The translations under genes were made by a program, and so were the position numbers. Of a stretch of 64,000 bases of DNA, positions 8,406 through 17,250 are shown piece by piece. Under the pieces are notes generated by a model. That model was not told the DNA's origin. It worked only from the letters and a program-made list of their open reading frames with translations, and did not search any database. The stretch is from Bacteroidota bacterium (GTDB lineage: Bacteria; Bacteroidota; Bacteroidia; Bacteroidales; Porphyromonadaceae): the NCBI GenBank assembly GCA_023395395.1, contig JAEWZH010000016.1, positions 1-64,000 of the forward strand, written 5' to 3'. Within the stretch, counting starts at the first letter, position 1. Each line of letters opens with the position of its first letter.

Positions 8406-8534
8406 TATCTTTGCGGTGTTTTCGATGGCACTCGGTGGAGTGCCACCATGCTCCGAAACTCGGAGGACTCGTTGCTTCGCAGCACTTGATGAAAGCGTTG
8501 GACAACGGGTAAAGTGGTACTTAAATAGACATTT
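8406..8534 (+). promoter_or_regulatory. TAnnTTTG promoter box and hairpin-rich leader
   Basis: TATCTTTG at 8406-8413 fits the Bacteroidetes -7 element, so the transcript would start near 8420. The 115-nt leader holds four consecutive short perfect stems: 8427-8433/8438-8444, 8451-8456/8460-8465, 8473-8476/8481-8484 and 8496-8500/8503-8507. No known riboswitch was recognised. Confidence 0.45.
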
Positions 8535-9017
8535 ATGAGACTAAAGACTATGTTGCTTGGTCTGCTACCTGTGCTTTTACTATCCGGTAAAAGTTCTACG
8601 ACAACTCCCGACAAGGGGTTTAACCCGGGAGAGCAAATACCAAGTATTGTAGTGGAAGGGACGGACATCGGCGGTTCTTTGGCAAGAGAGCCTAAGGCGG
8701 TGCTGGTGGTATGGTCAGTTGAAGATGCTACCTCAAGGGTGGCAAATGCTTGGGTGACAAACAACCCTGCTCTTCGCGATACCAATACGCCTATTTATTC
8801 CATTTGTATTGATGGCGATGATAGGGATGCCGACCTCTACTCTCGGATCGACGGTAGCAATGCTCTAATTACCCCCATTGGACTTGAGGGAGAGAGCCAG
8901 AAGCATAGAAGCCTGAGACAGTTGGCTTCCCGTGGGTCAAACAAAGTGTATTATACCTCGTATGGTATGATCGAAAAGGTAATCACAAGTGATACCCTTT
9001 TCAAAGAGATGCAATAA
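8535..9017 (+). CDS. Small secreted protein, possibly thioredoxin-fold
   Basis: A 160-residue protein with a signal peptide (MRLKTMLLGLLPVLLL). The signal ends LLLSGKSSTTT, which looks like a lipobox with Lys where the lipidated Cys should be. The body (GEQIPSIVVEG near residue 30, AVLVVWSVEDATSR near 55, then IYSICIDGDD) follows the order of thioredoxin/AhpC-TSA folds in Bacteroidetes, where WATWC-P-C normally stands, but the CxxC pair is absent. It is therefore probably not an active oxidoreductase. The assignment rests on pattern only. The gene is monocistronic, with a hairpin-rich leader and a long palindrome across its stop codon. Confidence 0.6.
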   Translation: MRLKTMLLGLLPVLLLSGKSSTTTPDKGFNPGEQIPSIVVEGTDIGGSLAREPKAVLVVWSVEDATSRVANAWVTNNPALRDTNTPIYSICIDGDDRDADLYSRIDGSNALITPIGLEGESQKHRSLRQLASRGSNKVYYTSYGMIEKVITSDTLFKEMQ

Positions 9018-9073
9018 AATTGAAGGAGGGGTAAGATGATTTAAAATCATCTTACCCCTCCTTCAATTTTATT
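9013..9073. terminator. Long perfect palindrome, probable bidirectional terminator
   Basis: Two 30-nt arms (9013-9042 and 9044-9073) are exact reverse complements around a single central base. The left arm contains the stop codon of the preceding gene, and both ends are A/T-rich, so either strand gives a stem flanked by U residues. It is much longer than the other terminators in this window. Confidence 0.7.
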
Positions 9074-9199
9074 ATTCTGTACAGCCATAATAACCTCGGA
9101 ATATCTATAGAACCGTCTTCCCTTTTAAGAATTACTTGTCAAAGAATGCTCTATATTTAAATTTCACAGTTATTTCGTGTAGGATTTAGAATATTTCAT

Positions 9200-9207
9200 T
9201 ACGTTTG
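9200..9207 (+). promoter_or_regulatory. Possible susC promoter -7 element
   Basis: TACGTTTG matches TAnnTTTG about 115 nt upstream of the preferred susC start. No clear TTG element at the expected distance was seen. Confidence 0.35.
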
Positions 9208-9320
9208 CAAAGGAGTGTAATGCTAATAGTTCCGCTTCTATTTTACATCAACAGGGGAAGGCTACTATATTACTGATAATTATTACACCAATGAATATTA
9301 ATACACTAAAGTTCAAAGAC

Positions 9321-12300
9321 ATGAAAAGTAAGATTTTTTTACTTCTCTCCCTATGTCTGATGTCAATAGGGACGGTGTTTGGTCAATCCATCACTGTGAA
9401 GGGTGTTGTCCTTGACGAAAATAGCGAGTCCATAATCGGAGCTACTATTCGTCTTAAAAACAATACCACTATTGGTACTACCACAGGCATTGACGGAGGG
9501 TTTACTATTAATGCGCAGAGAGGTGAGCTACTTGTTGTCAGCTACGTCGGCTACAAGACTCAGGAGGTGCCGGCAGAGGCGCAGATGACCATTAGACTGG
9601 TACCTGATACCGAAGTGCTGGACGAGGTCGTTGTGGTAGCTTATGGTACTACTACAAAGAAAGCATTTACAGGATCGGCAAGTAGTGTGGGCTCAGAAAA
9701 GATGGAGATGCGTCCTATCTCCAACGCCTCACAAGCTTTAGCCGGAGCATCGTCAGGTGTTCAGACCACTATTGCAAGTGGAGAACCGGGAGCAGGCGTG
9801 AGTATCCGTATCCGAGGCTTTGGCTCTATGAATGCTTCATCATCTCCTCTGATTATCGTTGATGGATCTCCATACGATGGTAACATTTCAGATATCAATC
9901 CTAATGATATCGACAACTTTACAGTCCTTAAGGATGCCGCATCTACCTCACTCTACGGTTCGTCCGCGGGTAATGGTGTGATCATGATCACTACTAAAGC
10001 AGGAAAGGCCAAAAGCAACGAAAATAGGCCAACTATCCAGTTTACCTCTACCGTCGGTACTAGCACAAGAGGTGTCCCAGAGTACGATCTCGTAGGGGCG
10101 AGAGATTACTACCCAGTAATGTGGGAGCAACTCAGGAATGGATATATGTACCGTAAAAATAATCCGCTCTCTCGTGAGGAGGCAGGTCAGTTGGCTTCCA
10201 GTAAAGTGGGATCGCTCTTGGTGTACAATCCATTTAAGGGCATTGCGATTGATCAGATTGTAACCCCTGATGGACAGCTCAATCCTAATGCTGGTGCTAT
10301 AATGTGGGCAGATGACCTTGATTGGGTAAAAGCCATTACTCGTACCGCTCTCCGCCAAGATTACAACGTATCATACAACTATAAAGGAGAAAAAGCAGAT
10401 GCGTATGCTTCCGTAGGTTATCTGCAAGATAATGGATATACTATCAAGACCGATTTTGAGCGTATTAGCGGACGTGTCAATGCCAACTTTACGCCATCTA
10501 AATGGCTAAAATCAGGTGTCAATATTTCGCTATTCCGTACGAAGGCAAACTATGTGAGCCATGGTTCAGATAGCAACACAAGCTACGTGAATCCATTCTT
10601 CTTCTCAAGAAATATAGGACCGATATATCCAATCCACCTACACGACCCTGAGACAGGAGAGTATATCCTTGATGATAATGGTAATAAGATTTACGATTAC
10701 GAACAATCTCGTGGTCAGGGCGGTCTGTCTGGGCGCCACATCTTAGCAGAGCTTCAATACAATTTCCAAGATCAGCTTCGTGATGGAACCAACAGCCGTG
10801 GATATGTTACCATTACTCCTCTTGATGGTCTGACTTTTACTACCAATCTTTCTTACGACAATAGCAATAGTGCTAGTTCACTGTATAGAAACCGCAAGCT
10901 CGGAGATGCCGTCAATAAAGGTTCTCTGACCAAGAGTAGCTACAAGACTTCTACCGTAAACTTTAACCAACTTCTCAACTACCGCGTAGACATTAAGGAG
11001 AAGAATCACATCGATGCCCTTCTCGGACATGAGAGTTATATGTACACCTATCAGAGTACTGAAAGCTCAAAAGGGATACAAGTGTTGGATGATCTCTATG
11101 AGTTTGGTAACTTCATTACTCCAGAAAATGTGCTCTCTAGCAGCTCAGACTATAGAAAGGAAGGTTATTTCTCCCGACTCAATTACGACTACGACTACCG
11201 TTATTATTTCTCTGCTTCTTATCGCCGTGACGGATCTTCACGCTTTGCTCCTAGTAAGAGGTGGGGTGACTTCTGGTCTGTAAGTGCTGCGTGGCGTGCA
11301 GATGAAGAGCAGTTTATCAAAGATGTTAAGTGGATTGATGCTCTGAAGCTCAGAGCTTCTTATGGACAGACGGGTATAGACAACATAGGTACCTACTATG
11401 CTTACCAATCTCTCTACTCACTTGGCTATAACAATTTTGAAACTCCAGGTATTTTCTTCACGACTCTTGGTAATCCGGATCTCTTATGGGAGACTCAGAT
11501 CAACTGGGACGTCGCAGTCGAATTTGGTTTCCTAGGTCGTATTAGAGGTACAATAGAGTACTTTAATAAGGAGTCCAAGGATCTTATCTTTGATACCCCT
11601 CTACCACTATCTTCAGGAAGTACTTCTATCAACCAAAATATTGGTAAGATTCGCAATAATGGTATCGAAATCGAACTTTCAGGAGATATCGTAAAGACCA
11701 AAGACTTCCTTTGGACTCTTTCTCTCAATGCTACACACCTCAAAAATACCATCACCAAACTTCCTGATGGTCAAAAGGAGATTATCAGTGGTACCAAAAA
11801 ATACATGGAAGGTAGGAGTGTATATGACTTCTGGCTACGTCAGTACCACGGTGTAGATCCGAAGGACGGTATGCCGCTTTATATTTTCGATGAAGATGAG
11901 GAGAAATCCTTTGACTTTAACGATGGAGGTCGTGAGATAGATGGGAAGAAATACACCACCAACTACAAACATGCTCTCTATGACTATAGTGGCACTTCCA
12001 TCCCAACCGTCTATGGTGGATTCAATACTACTGTTGCCTATAAGAATTTTGATGTCGCAGCATACTTCACTTACCAACTCGGCGGAAAGGTCTATGACAG
12101 CGCTTATGCAGGACTGATGGCTATGGATAACTTCGGTGGATCTCTTCACGTTGATGCGATGAATAAGAGCTGGAAGAAAGAGGGAGACATCACGGATGTA
12201 CCTCGTCTTGACAATCTCGAGTCCACTACTATTGGCGCTGGCTCAAGCCGTTTCCTCATCAATGGTAATGCTCTGCTCCTAAAGTCTTTGATTGTAGGTT

Positions 12301-12488
12301 ATACCCTGCCAAAATCATGGATAGAGCCAGCCAGAATTTCTAAAGCTAGAGTAACTCTCTCGGGTGAAAACTTATTCCTAGCTTCTGCGCGCAAGGGTCT
12401 AAACCCATTTGCCTCTTATAGTGGCACGTTTAGCAACTCATATTCTGCATCTAAGGCTCTGACCTTTGGTTTGCAATTAACATTCTAA
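9321..12488 (+). CDS. SusC/RagA-family TonB-dependent outer-membrane transporter
   Basis: About 1055 residues from the chosen ATG, which gives a clean signal peptide (MKSKIFLLLSLCLMSIGTVFG); an in-frame ATG lies 30 nt upstream. Next is a carboxypeptidase-D-regulatory-like domain (SITVKGVVLDENSESIIGAT to about residue 95). The SusC signature DEVVVVAYGTTTKKAFTGS and a plug domain with SLYGSSAGNGVIMITTK follow, then a long beta-barrel ending in the aromatic residue of LTFGLQLTF. It imports an oligomeric nutrient together with the SusD lipoprotein encoded immediately downstream. No glycosidase, peptidase or ECF sigma/anti-sigma pair is adjacent, so the substrate (glycan or, as for RagA, peptide) cannot be told. 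Confidence 0.93.
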   Translation: MKSKIFLLLSLCLMSIGTVFGQSITVKGVVLDENSESIIGATIRLKNNTTIGTTTGIDGGFTINAQRGELLVVSYVGYKTQEVPAEAQMTIRLVPDTEVLDEVVVVAYGTTTKKAFTGSASSVGSEKMEMRPISNASQALAGASSGVQTTIASGEPGAGVSIRIRGFGSMNASSSPLIIVDGSPYDGNISDINPNDIDNFTVLKDAASTSLYGSSAGNGVIMITTKAGKAKSNENRPTIQFTSTVGTSTRGVPEYDLVGARDYYPVMWEQLRNGYMYRKNNPLSREEAGQLASSKVGSLLVYNPFKGIAIDQIVTPDGQLNPNAGAIMWADDLDWVKAITRTALRQDYNVSYNYKGEKADAYASVGYLQDNGYTIKTDFERISGRVNANFTPSKWLKSGVNISLFRTKANYVSHGSDSNTSYVNPFFFSRNIGPIYPIHLHDPETGEYILDDNGNKIYDYEQSRGQGGLSGRHILAELQYNFQDQLRDGTNSRGYVTITPLDGLTFTTNLSYDNSNSASSLYRNRKLGDAVNKGSLTKSSYKTSTVNFNQLLNYRVDIKEKNHIDALLGHESYMYTYQSTESSKGIQVLDDLYEFGNFITPENVLSSSSDYRKEGYFSRLNYDYDYRYYFSASYRRDGSSRFAPSKRWGDFWSVSAAWRADEEQFIKDVKWIDALKLRASYGQTGIDNIGTYYAYQSLYSLGYNNFETPGIFFTTLGNPDLLWETQINWDVAVEFGFLGRIRGTIEYFNKESKDLIFDTPLPLSSGSTSINQNIGKIRNNGIEIELSGDIVKTKDFLWTLSLNATHLKNTITKLPDGQKEIISGTKKYMEGRSVYDFWLRQYHGVDPKDGMPLYIFDEDEEKSFDFNDGGREIDGKKYTTNYKHALYDYSGTSIPTVYGGFNTTVAYKNFDVAAYFTYQLGGKVYDSAYAGLMAMDNFGGSLHVDAMNKSWKKEGDITDVPRLDNLESTTIGAGSSRFLINGNALLLKSLIVGYTLPKSWIEPARISKARVTLSGENLFLASARKGLNPFASYSGTFSNSYSASKALTFGLQLTF

Positions 12489-12505
12489 TGAGCTTACTTT
12501 TTGAT

Positions 12506-14017
12506 ATGAAAAAGATAGTAAACATCATAGCCCTTTGTGGTTTCGCACTCCTGCTAAGCACAGGTTGCAATAAGAACTTCTTAGATACTGAACCTAAAAG
12601 CAGTATCGGTGAGGGTACAGCTACGTCCAATATCACCAACCTTGAGTATATCCTTAATGGGGTGCACAATTATTTTTACAACAATTGGTATACTCAAGGA
12701 TACACCGGATTCTACAGCTACAACATCATTAATGATATGATGGGTGAGGATGTCATCAATTCGACTACTGGTAATGGTTGGTACATCAGGGAAATGAGAT
12801 GGGTTGATGCTAATAATCCCAACTCTGCTCAGGTATATTACACCTACTATTACTTCTATAAAATTATCCAAAATGTCAATAGTGCCTTAAATAACTATGA
12901 GAAGCTGGGTGACACTTCTGATAAGGCCGGTGCTATTAAGGGTGAAGCATTGGCAATACGAGCGTTTTGCTACTTCCAACTAGTGCAGAGGTATGGTAAG
13001 CGTTATGCCAAAGGTCAAGACAATAGCCAGCTTGGTGTGCCTCTACGTACAGAAGTGGAATTCGCTCCTAAAGAGAGGGCGACTGTAGAAGCAATCTACA
13101 AGCTGATTAATGACGACCTCGATGAAGCCATCGTGCTTCTCTCTAAGAGTGATAAGAAAGATGTCAATAGGGTAAACCTCCTTACAGCTAAAGGATTTAA
13201 GGCAAGAGTAGCACTTGCACAGCAGGATTGGGCTACTGCGGCTAAGCAGGCAAAGGAGGTAATTGACCTCGCTCCGAAGTACGGACATAATCTTCAGAAG
13301 GGCGAAGAACTGCTTTCTGGTTTTAATAGCATTTCTAAGAATAAGGAGTTCCTTTGGGCGTATACCCAAACGACAGACCAAAATATGTACTTCGGGTCGT
13401 TCTTTGCATACATGTCTTGGAACTTTAGCTCTTCTAATATCCGTAGCAATCCAAAGGTGATCAACTCTGCGCTATATGATCAAATGAGCGAAACAGATAT
13501 TCGTCGCTACTGGTGGGATCCGGAGGGGAACGGAGCAATTGCGAAAATGTATGGTACGAGACCTTCTAATTTCTCGACAAAACCATACAATAGCTTTAAG
13601 TTTGCAGCCCAAGCAACCGGTATTAGCTCTGGAGACTTTGTATTTATGCGCTTGGCTGAGATGTATTACATTGCTGCCGAAGCTTATGCTCGCGATGGTA
13701 AAAATGCCGAAGCGCAGCAGATGCTCGCAACGGTAATGACCACCCGAGACCCAAAATACACTATGAGTAGTAGCACCGGTCAAGCACTTATTGATGAGAT
13801 TATGACTAATAGGCGTATTGACCTGTGGGGTGAAGGACATCGTTGGACCGACCTTAAGAGACTTGATCAAGCTCTTGATCGTACCGTGGCTCCAAATACC
13901 GATATTGCAGTCTCTCTCCTCATGAATATGCCAGCTGGTGATAAGCGTTGGCAATTTGCAATTCCGAAGGAAGAGATTGATGCTTCTAAGGAGCTTGTAA
14001 AGCAAAACGACCTATAA
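12506..14017 (+). CDS. SusD/RagB-family surface lipoprotein
   Basis: About 503 residues from MKKIVNIIALCGFALLLSTGC, with a lipobox Cys at residue 21 followed by NKNFLDTEP, the typical SusD mature start. The body carries the TPR-like helical pattern of the family (AIRAFCYFQLVQRYG; MRLAEMYYIAAEAYARDG) and the C-terminal RRIDLWGEGHRWTDLKRL motif. An alternative ATG at 12488 overlaps the susC stop by one base and adds six residues; the lipoprotein start is preferred. It is a substrate-binding lid for the SusC transporter at the outer surface. A strong terminator follows. Confidence 0.93.
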   Translation: MKKIVNIIALCGFALLLSTGCNKNFLDTEPKSSIGEGTATSNITNLEYILNGVHNYFYNNWYTQGYTGFYSYNIINDMMGEDVINSTTGNGWYIREMRWVDANNPNSAQVYYTYYYFYKIIQNVNSALNNYEKLGDTSDKAGAIKGEALAIRAFCYFQLVQRYGKRYAKGQDNSQLGVPLRTEVEFAPKERATVEAIYKLINDDLDEAIVLLSKSDKKDVNRVNLLTAKGFKARVALAQQDWATAAKQAKEVIDLAPKYGHNLQKGEELLSGFNSISKNKEFLWAYTQTTDQNMYFGSFFAYMSWNFSSSNIRSNPKVINSALYDQMSETDIRRYWWDPEGNGAIAKMYGTRPSNFSTKPYNSFKFAAQATGISSGDFVFMRLAEMYYIAAEAYARDGKNAEAQQMLATVMTTRDPKYTMSSSTGQALIDEIMTNRRIDLWGEGHRWTDLKRLDQALDRTVAPNTDIAVSLLMNMPAGDKRWQFAIPKEEIDASKELVKQNDL

Positions 14018-14054
14018 GATAAGGTAATTAATTTACCATTTACTTTTTTGTTGA

Positions 14055-14088
14055 GTAGCCGTAGGGGTTTGCCTTACGGCTACTTTTT
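14055..14088 (+). terminator. susCD terminator
   Basis: GTAGCCGTA (14055-14063) pairs with TACGGCTAC (14075-14083), followed by TTTTT. Confidence 0.9.
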
Positions 14089-14106
14089 GTATGATGGATA
14101 TGTCGG

Positions 14107-16242
14107 TTATTTTTTAGACTTATTGCGCATGTGGGCGGAGCGCTGATGGTCTACGGCATCTTTCTTTTTCTGTGCCTTCGCTTCTTGCTCGGTTATCTGA
14201 GCCTCGTCCCCTAGCATCGCTTGGAGCTCAAAGAGTTGGTCACGGTACTGTGCGGCTGATACGAAATCAAGAGCCTTGGCGGCTGCTTCCATAGCCTCAC
14301 GTGTGGAAGTGATTCGCTCAGCGAGGGATTCTTTAGAGAGATACTCAAAGCTCTTCTCCGCTGCCCGCTGCCTATCTGCCTCGATACGGTATTGGCGCAC
14401 TTCTCTGGTCTCGAAAGTGCCGCCTCGACTTGGTCCTGTGAGTTCGAGGATAGAGGAGCTCTTCTTGATGATTTGCTTTGGGACGATGCCGTGTTGTCTA
14501 TTGAAGGCAAGCTGTTTTTCGCGTCTGCGAGCGGTCTCGTCAATCGTGAGTTGCATACTCGGAGTAATTCGATTGGCGTACATAATCACCGTACCATTGA
14601 GGTTGCGTGCAGCTCTTCCTGCTGTCTGGGTCAAAGACCTGTGGTTGCGCAGAAATCCCTCCTTGTCGGCATCCAGTATCGCCACGAGTGAGACCTCTGG
14701 GAGGTCTAGCCCTTCTCGCAGGAGATTGACTCCGACCAGGACATCAAAATCTCCCCTACGGAGTCCCTCCATAATCTCTACTCTTCGGATGGTTACCACT
14801 TCACTATGGATATATTCGGTACGAATACCCATCTCAGCGAGATGCTCTGATAGTTCCTCAGCCATTCGCTTCGTCAGGGTAGTTACTAATGTCCGTTCGT
14901 TACGCTCAATGCGGAGGTGTATCTCGTGGACAAGGTCGTCGATTTGATTTTTCTCTGGGCGTACCTCTATAATAGGGTCAGGGAGCCCGGTGGGGCGGAT
15001 GATTTGCTCTACGATAGTCCCCTCGCTCATCTCCAACTCAAATTCCGCTGGAGTGGCACTTACATATATGGTGCGATCGGTCAGTGCCTGAAACTCTGCA
15101 AATCTCAGCGGTCTATTGTCAATCGCAGCCGGGAGGCGAAAACCATAGTCTACGAGATTGGTTTTCCTGTATCTATCGCCCTCGTACATACCTCTTACTT
15201 GAGGGACGGTGACATGACTCTCGTCGATTACGAGTAAGAAATCTTTGGGGAAGTAGTCGAGGAGACAGTAGGGTCTTTCTCCCGCTTTCCGACCGTCGAA
15301 GTATCTGGAATAATTTTCGATACCATTGCAATAACCAAGCTCTTGAAGCATGGTTACATCATTGGTAACCCTTTCATAGAGCCTTGTAGCCTCCTCTGAG
15401 CGACCCATTTTGTGGAAAAACTCCACCTGTAGCTCTAGGTCGGCTTTGATCATCTCGATGGCGCGCTCGGTCTGCTCCTTGGTGGTCACAAACAGATTGG
15501 CGGGATAGATTTGTACCTCGTCCAAAGAGGAGATTTCGTTCATGTCGAGAGGATTGACGCAGCTGATGCGCTCCACTTCATCGCCCCAAAACTCTATCCG
15601 ATACGCCATCCCTTCGTACCCCTCGACGGCGGGAAAAATATCGAGGGTGTCGCCTTGGGTACGAAAAGTCCCAGGCTTAAACTCTGCTCTATCGTGGATG
15701 TAATGGGCATTGACCAGCTGGCGAAGAAATTCGTCTCGCACAATCTCCTCTCCCACACTAATATCTATACGTTGGGAGGCGTAATCGTTGGGATTTGCCA
15801 TACCATAGATACAGCTCACACTTGCCACCACGATGACATCTTTTCTGCCCGAGAGGAGGGAGGCGGTCGTCTTGAGACGGAGTTTCTCTATCTCATCATT
15901 GATCGACATATCCTTTTCGATGTACATATCGTTGCTCGGGAGATATGCCTCGGGTTGGTAATAGTCGTAGTAGCTGACGAAGTATTCTACTGCATTATTG
16001 GGGAAAAAGGTTTTAAACTCCCCGTAGAGTTGTGCCGCAAGAGTTTTATTGTGGCTGAGCACCAGTGTGGGCAGCCCGAGTTCCTTTACCACATTGGCTA
16101 TGGTAAAGGTCTTGCCCGAACCGGTCACGCCCAACAATGTCTGCTTGTGCTGACCACTTCTGATGCCCTCCGTGAGTTGCTTAATTGCCTCGGGCTGATC
16201 GCCCATCGGCTTGAAGCCAGATACTAATTCAAATTCTTTCAT
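14107..16242 (-). CDS. uvrB: Excinuclease ABC subunit B
   Basis: 711 residues from ATG 16242; an in-frame GTG at 16248 overlaps the promoter box and is less likely. It starts MKEFELVSGFKPMGDQPEAI, with Walker A LLGVTGSGKTFT near residue 36 and the beta-hairpin region VEYFVSYYDYYQPEAYLP near 90. The DESHVTVPQVRGMY motif near 335 and the helicase motif QTAGRAARN follow, and a C-terminal UVR domain completes the protein. It is the damage-verifying helicase of nucleotide excision repair and acts with UvrA and UvrC. The gene stands alone, convergent with susCD. A TAnnTTTG box lies within 6 nt of the ATG, implying a leaderless or nearly leaderless mRNA. Confidence 0.97.
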   Translation of the reverse strand: MKEFELVSGFKPMGDQPEAIKQLTEGIRSGQHKQTLLGVTGSGKTFTIANVVKELGLPTLVLSHNKTLAAQLYGEFKTFFPNNAVEYFVSYYDYYQPEAYLPSNDMYIEKDMSINDEIEKLRLKTTASLLSGRKDVIVVASVSCIYGMANPNDYASQRIDISVGEEIVRDEFLRQLVNAHYIHDRAEFKPGTFRTQGDTLDIFPAVEGYEGMAYRIEFWGDEVERISCVNPLDMNEISSLDEVQIYPANLFVTTKEQTERAIEMIKADLELQVEFFHKMGRSEEATRLYERVTNDVTMLQELGYCNGIENYSRYFDGRKAGERPYCLLDYFPKDFLLVIDESHVTVPQVRGMYEGDRYRKTNLVDYGFRLPAAIDNRPLRFAEFQALTDRTIYVSATPAEFELEMSEGTIVEQIIRPTGLPDPIIEVRPEKNQIDDLVHEIHLRIERNERTLVTTLTKRMAEELSEHLAEMGIRTEYIHSEVVTIRRVEIMEGLRRGDFDVLVGVNLLREGLDLPEVSLVAILDADKEGFLRNHRSLTQTAGRAARNLNGTVIMYANRITPSMQLTIDETARRREKQLAFNRQHGIVPKQIIKKSSSILELTGPSRGGTFETREVRQYRIEADRQRAAEKSFEYLSKESLAERITSTREAMEAAAKALDFVSAAQYRDQLFELQAMLGDEAQITEQEAKAQKKKDAVDHQRSAHMRNKSKK

Positions 16243-16247
16243 AGCCA

Positions 16248-16294
16248 CAAAGATACCTATTTCTCTATCACTTGATAGCTATTATGATAGCTAT
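16248..16294 (-). promoter_or_regulatory. uvrB promoter with direct repeat
   Basis: On the minus strand TATCTTTG occupies 16255-16248, almost touching the uvrB ATG. Upstream, TGATAGCTAT (plus-strand sense) occurs twice, at 16273-16282 and 16285-16294, a 12-nt period that may be an operator. Confidence 0.45.
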
Positions 16295-16304
16295 GGGATA
16301 GAAA

Positions 16305-16344
16305 GGGAAAAAAGAGGCTATGCAGTATTTTTCTGCATAGCCTC
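16305..16344 (-). terminator. Peroxiredoxin gene terminator
   Basis: GAGGCTATGCAG (16314-16325) pairs with 16333-16344; on the minus strand it is followed by TTTTTT. Confidence 0.9.
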
Positions 16345-16366
16345 ATAACCGAGTTGTCATCGGTAT

Positions 16367-17074
16367 TTACTTCTTGTAGAGAGCATTGTTGATTTGCTCC
16401 TCCGAGATTTGCTTAGTACATAGGTACCAATCGTAGCACTTCAGATCAGCCTCCTTGCCTTGCATGCGATCTCTAGCGACACCGCAAGAGCCTGCAGTAG
16501 GCTGGATGACCTCGTCTCCTGGCTGCCAATCCGCTGGGAGAGCGACGCCAAACTCATCCGCTACCTGAAGCCCCTTGAGCACACGCACAATCTCGTCGAA
16601 GTTGCGACCAAGTGCAGCTGGGTAGTAGATGATGGTGCGAATCTTGTCCTGTGGATCGATGAAGAAGACTGCACGGCTAGCCTGAGTGCTATTTTCATTT
16701 GGGTGAATCATGCCATACATCTTGGCAATCTCCATGGTAATATCCTCGATGAGAGGAAACTCCACATCGATATCTTTCATCCCATTGAACTCAAGATTCT
16801 TGATGCCGCGGAGCCATGCGATATGGCTGTAAAGGCCATCGATAGAGAGACCTACGAGCTGGGTATTGAGTGCATCAAACTCCTTTTGACGCTTGCCAAA
16901 TGTCATAAACTCAGTCGTACATACCGGTGTAAAGTCTGCAGGATGGCTGAATAGTATCTTCCACTTACCTTGAAAATCTTCTGGAAAGTTGATCTTCCCC
17001 TGTGTCGTTGTAGCTTGAAATGATGGTGCCTTGTCACCAATTCTTGGCATGGTGTAAACTTTCTCCTGTTCCAT
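16367..17074 (-). CDS. Peroxiredoxin, Prx6/1-Cys type (AhpC/TSA family)
   Basis: 235 residues. The peroxidatic Cys lies in FTPVCTTEF at residue 52. The long C-terminal domain with GSCGVARDRM and CYDWYLCTKQI is typical of the Prx6-like thiol peroxidases of archaea and anaerobic bacteria; its extra cysteines may act as resolving residues. It reduces hydrogen peroxide or organic peroxides in the cytosol. It is transcribed divergently from oxyR, with an OxyR-like site between the two promoters, so peroxide-inducible control is inferred. A strong terminator follows. Confidence 0.92.
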   Translation of the reverse strand: MEQEKVYTMPRIGDKAPSFQATTTQGKINFPEDFQGKWKILFSHPADFTPVCTTEFMTFGKRQKEFDALNTQLVGLSIDGLYSHIAWLRGIKNLEFNGMKDIDVEFPLIEDITMEIAKMYGMIHPNENSTQASRAVFFIDPQDKIRTIIYYPAALGRNFDEIVRVLKGLQVADEFGVALPADWQPGDEVIQPTAGSCGVARDRMQGKEADLKCYDWYLCTKQISEEQINNALYKK

Positions 17075-17117
17075 AATTTTTTCCTTTCATTATATAGTTA
17101 GTTATTCAATTACAGCA

Positions 17118-17148
17118 CAAATTTACGCCCGATATACGCTACCACCAA
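17118..17148 (-). promoter_or_regulatory. Peroxiredoxin promoter
   Basis: On the minus strand TTGG (17148-17145), 19 nt, then TAAATTTG (17125-17118). This is a good Bacteroidetes -33/-7 match about 44 nt before the start codon. Confidence 0.65.
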
Positions 17149-17168
17149 CAGAATAAACCAATACTATT

Positions 17169-17183
17169 ATAGACAAAAACTAT
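17169..17183. promoter_or_regulatory. Candidate OxyR half-operator
   Basis: ATAG-N7-CTAT matches one half of the OxyR tetramer site. It lies between the divergent peroxiredoxin and oxyR promoters, about 64 bp upstream of the predicted peroxiredoxin start point. The second half-site is not clearly conserved. Confidence 0.5.
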
Positions 17184-17202
17184 ATCCCTCCTCTATTTTT
17201 GC

Positions 17203-17233
17203 TTTGCGAGTAACCATAAAAGAGCTACATTTG
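17203..17233 (+). promoter_or_regulatory. oxyR promoter
   Basis: TTTG (17203-17206), exactly 19 nt, then TACATTTG (17226-17233), ending 17 bp before the oxyR ATG. Confidence 0.7.
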
Positions 17234-17250
17234 TGTAAAAACATCGTATT

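Noticed and set aside
8427..8507. tRNA or tmRNA-like gene from the run of hairpins
   Set aside because: The stems do not form a cloverleaf and there is no T-loop or CCA-like 3' end.
13472..14005. Open frame of 177 codons opposite susD
   Set aside because: Antisense shadow; no signal, motif or promoter.
14276..14947. Open frame of 223 codons opposite uvrB
   Set aside because: Antisense shadow of a conserved gene with no start context and no family motifs.
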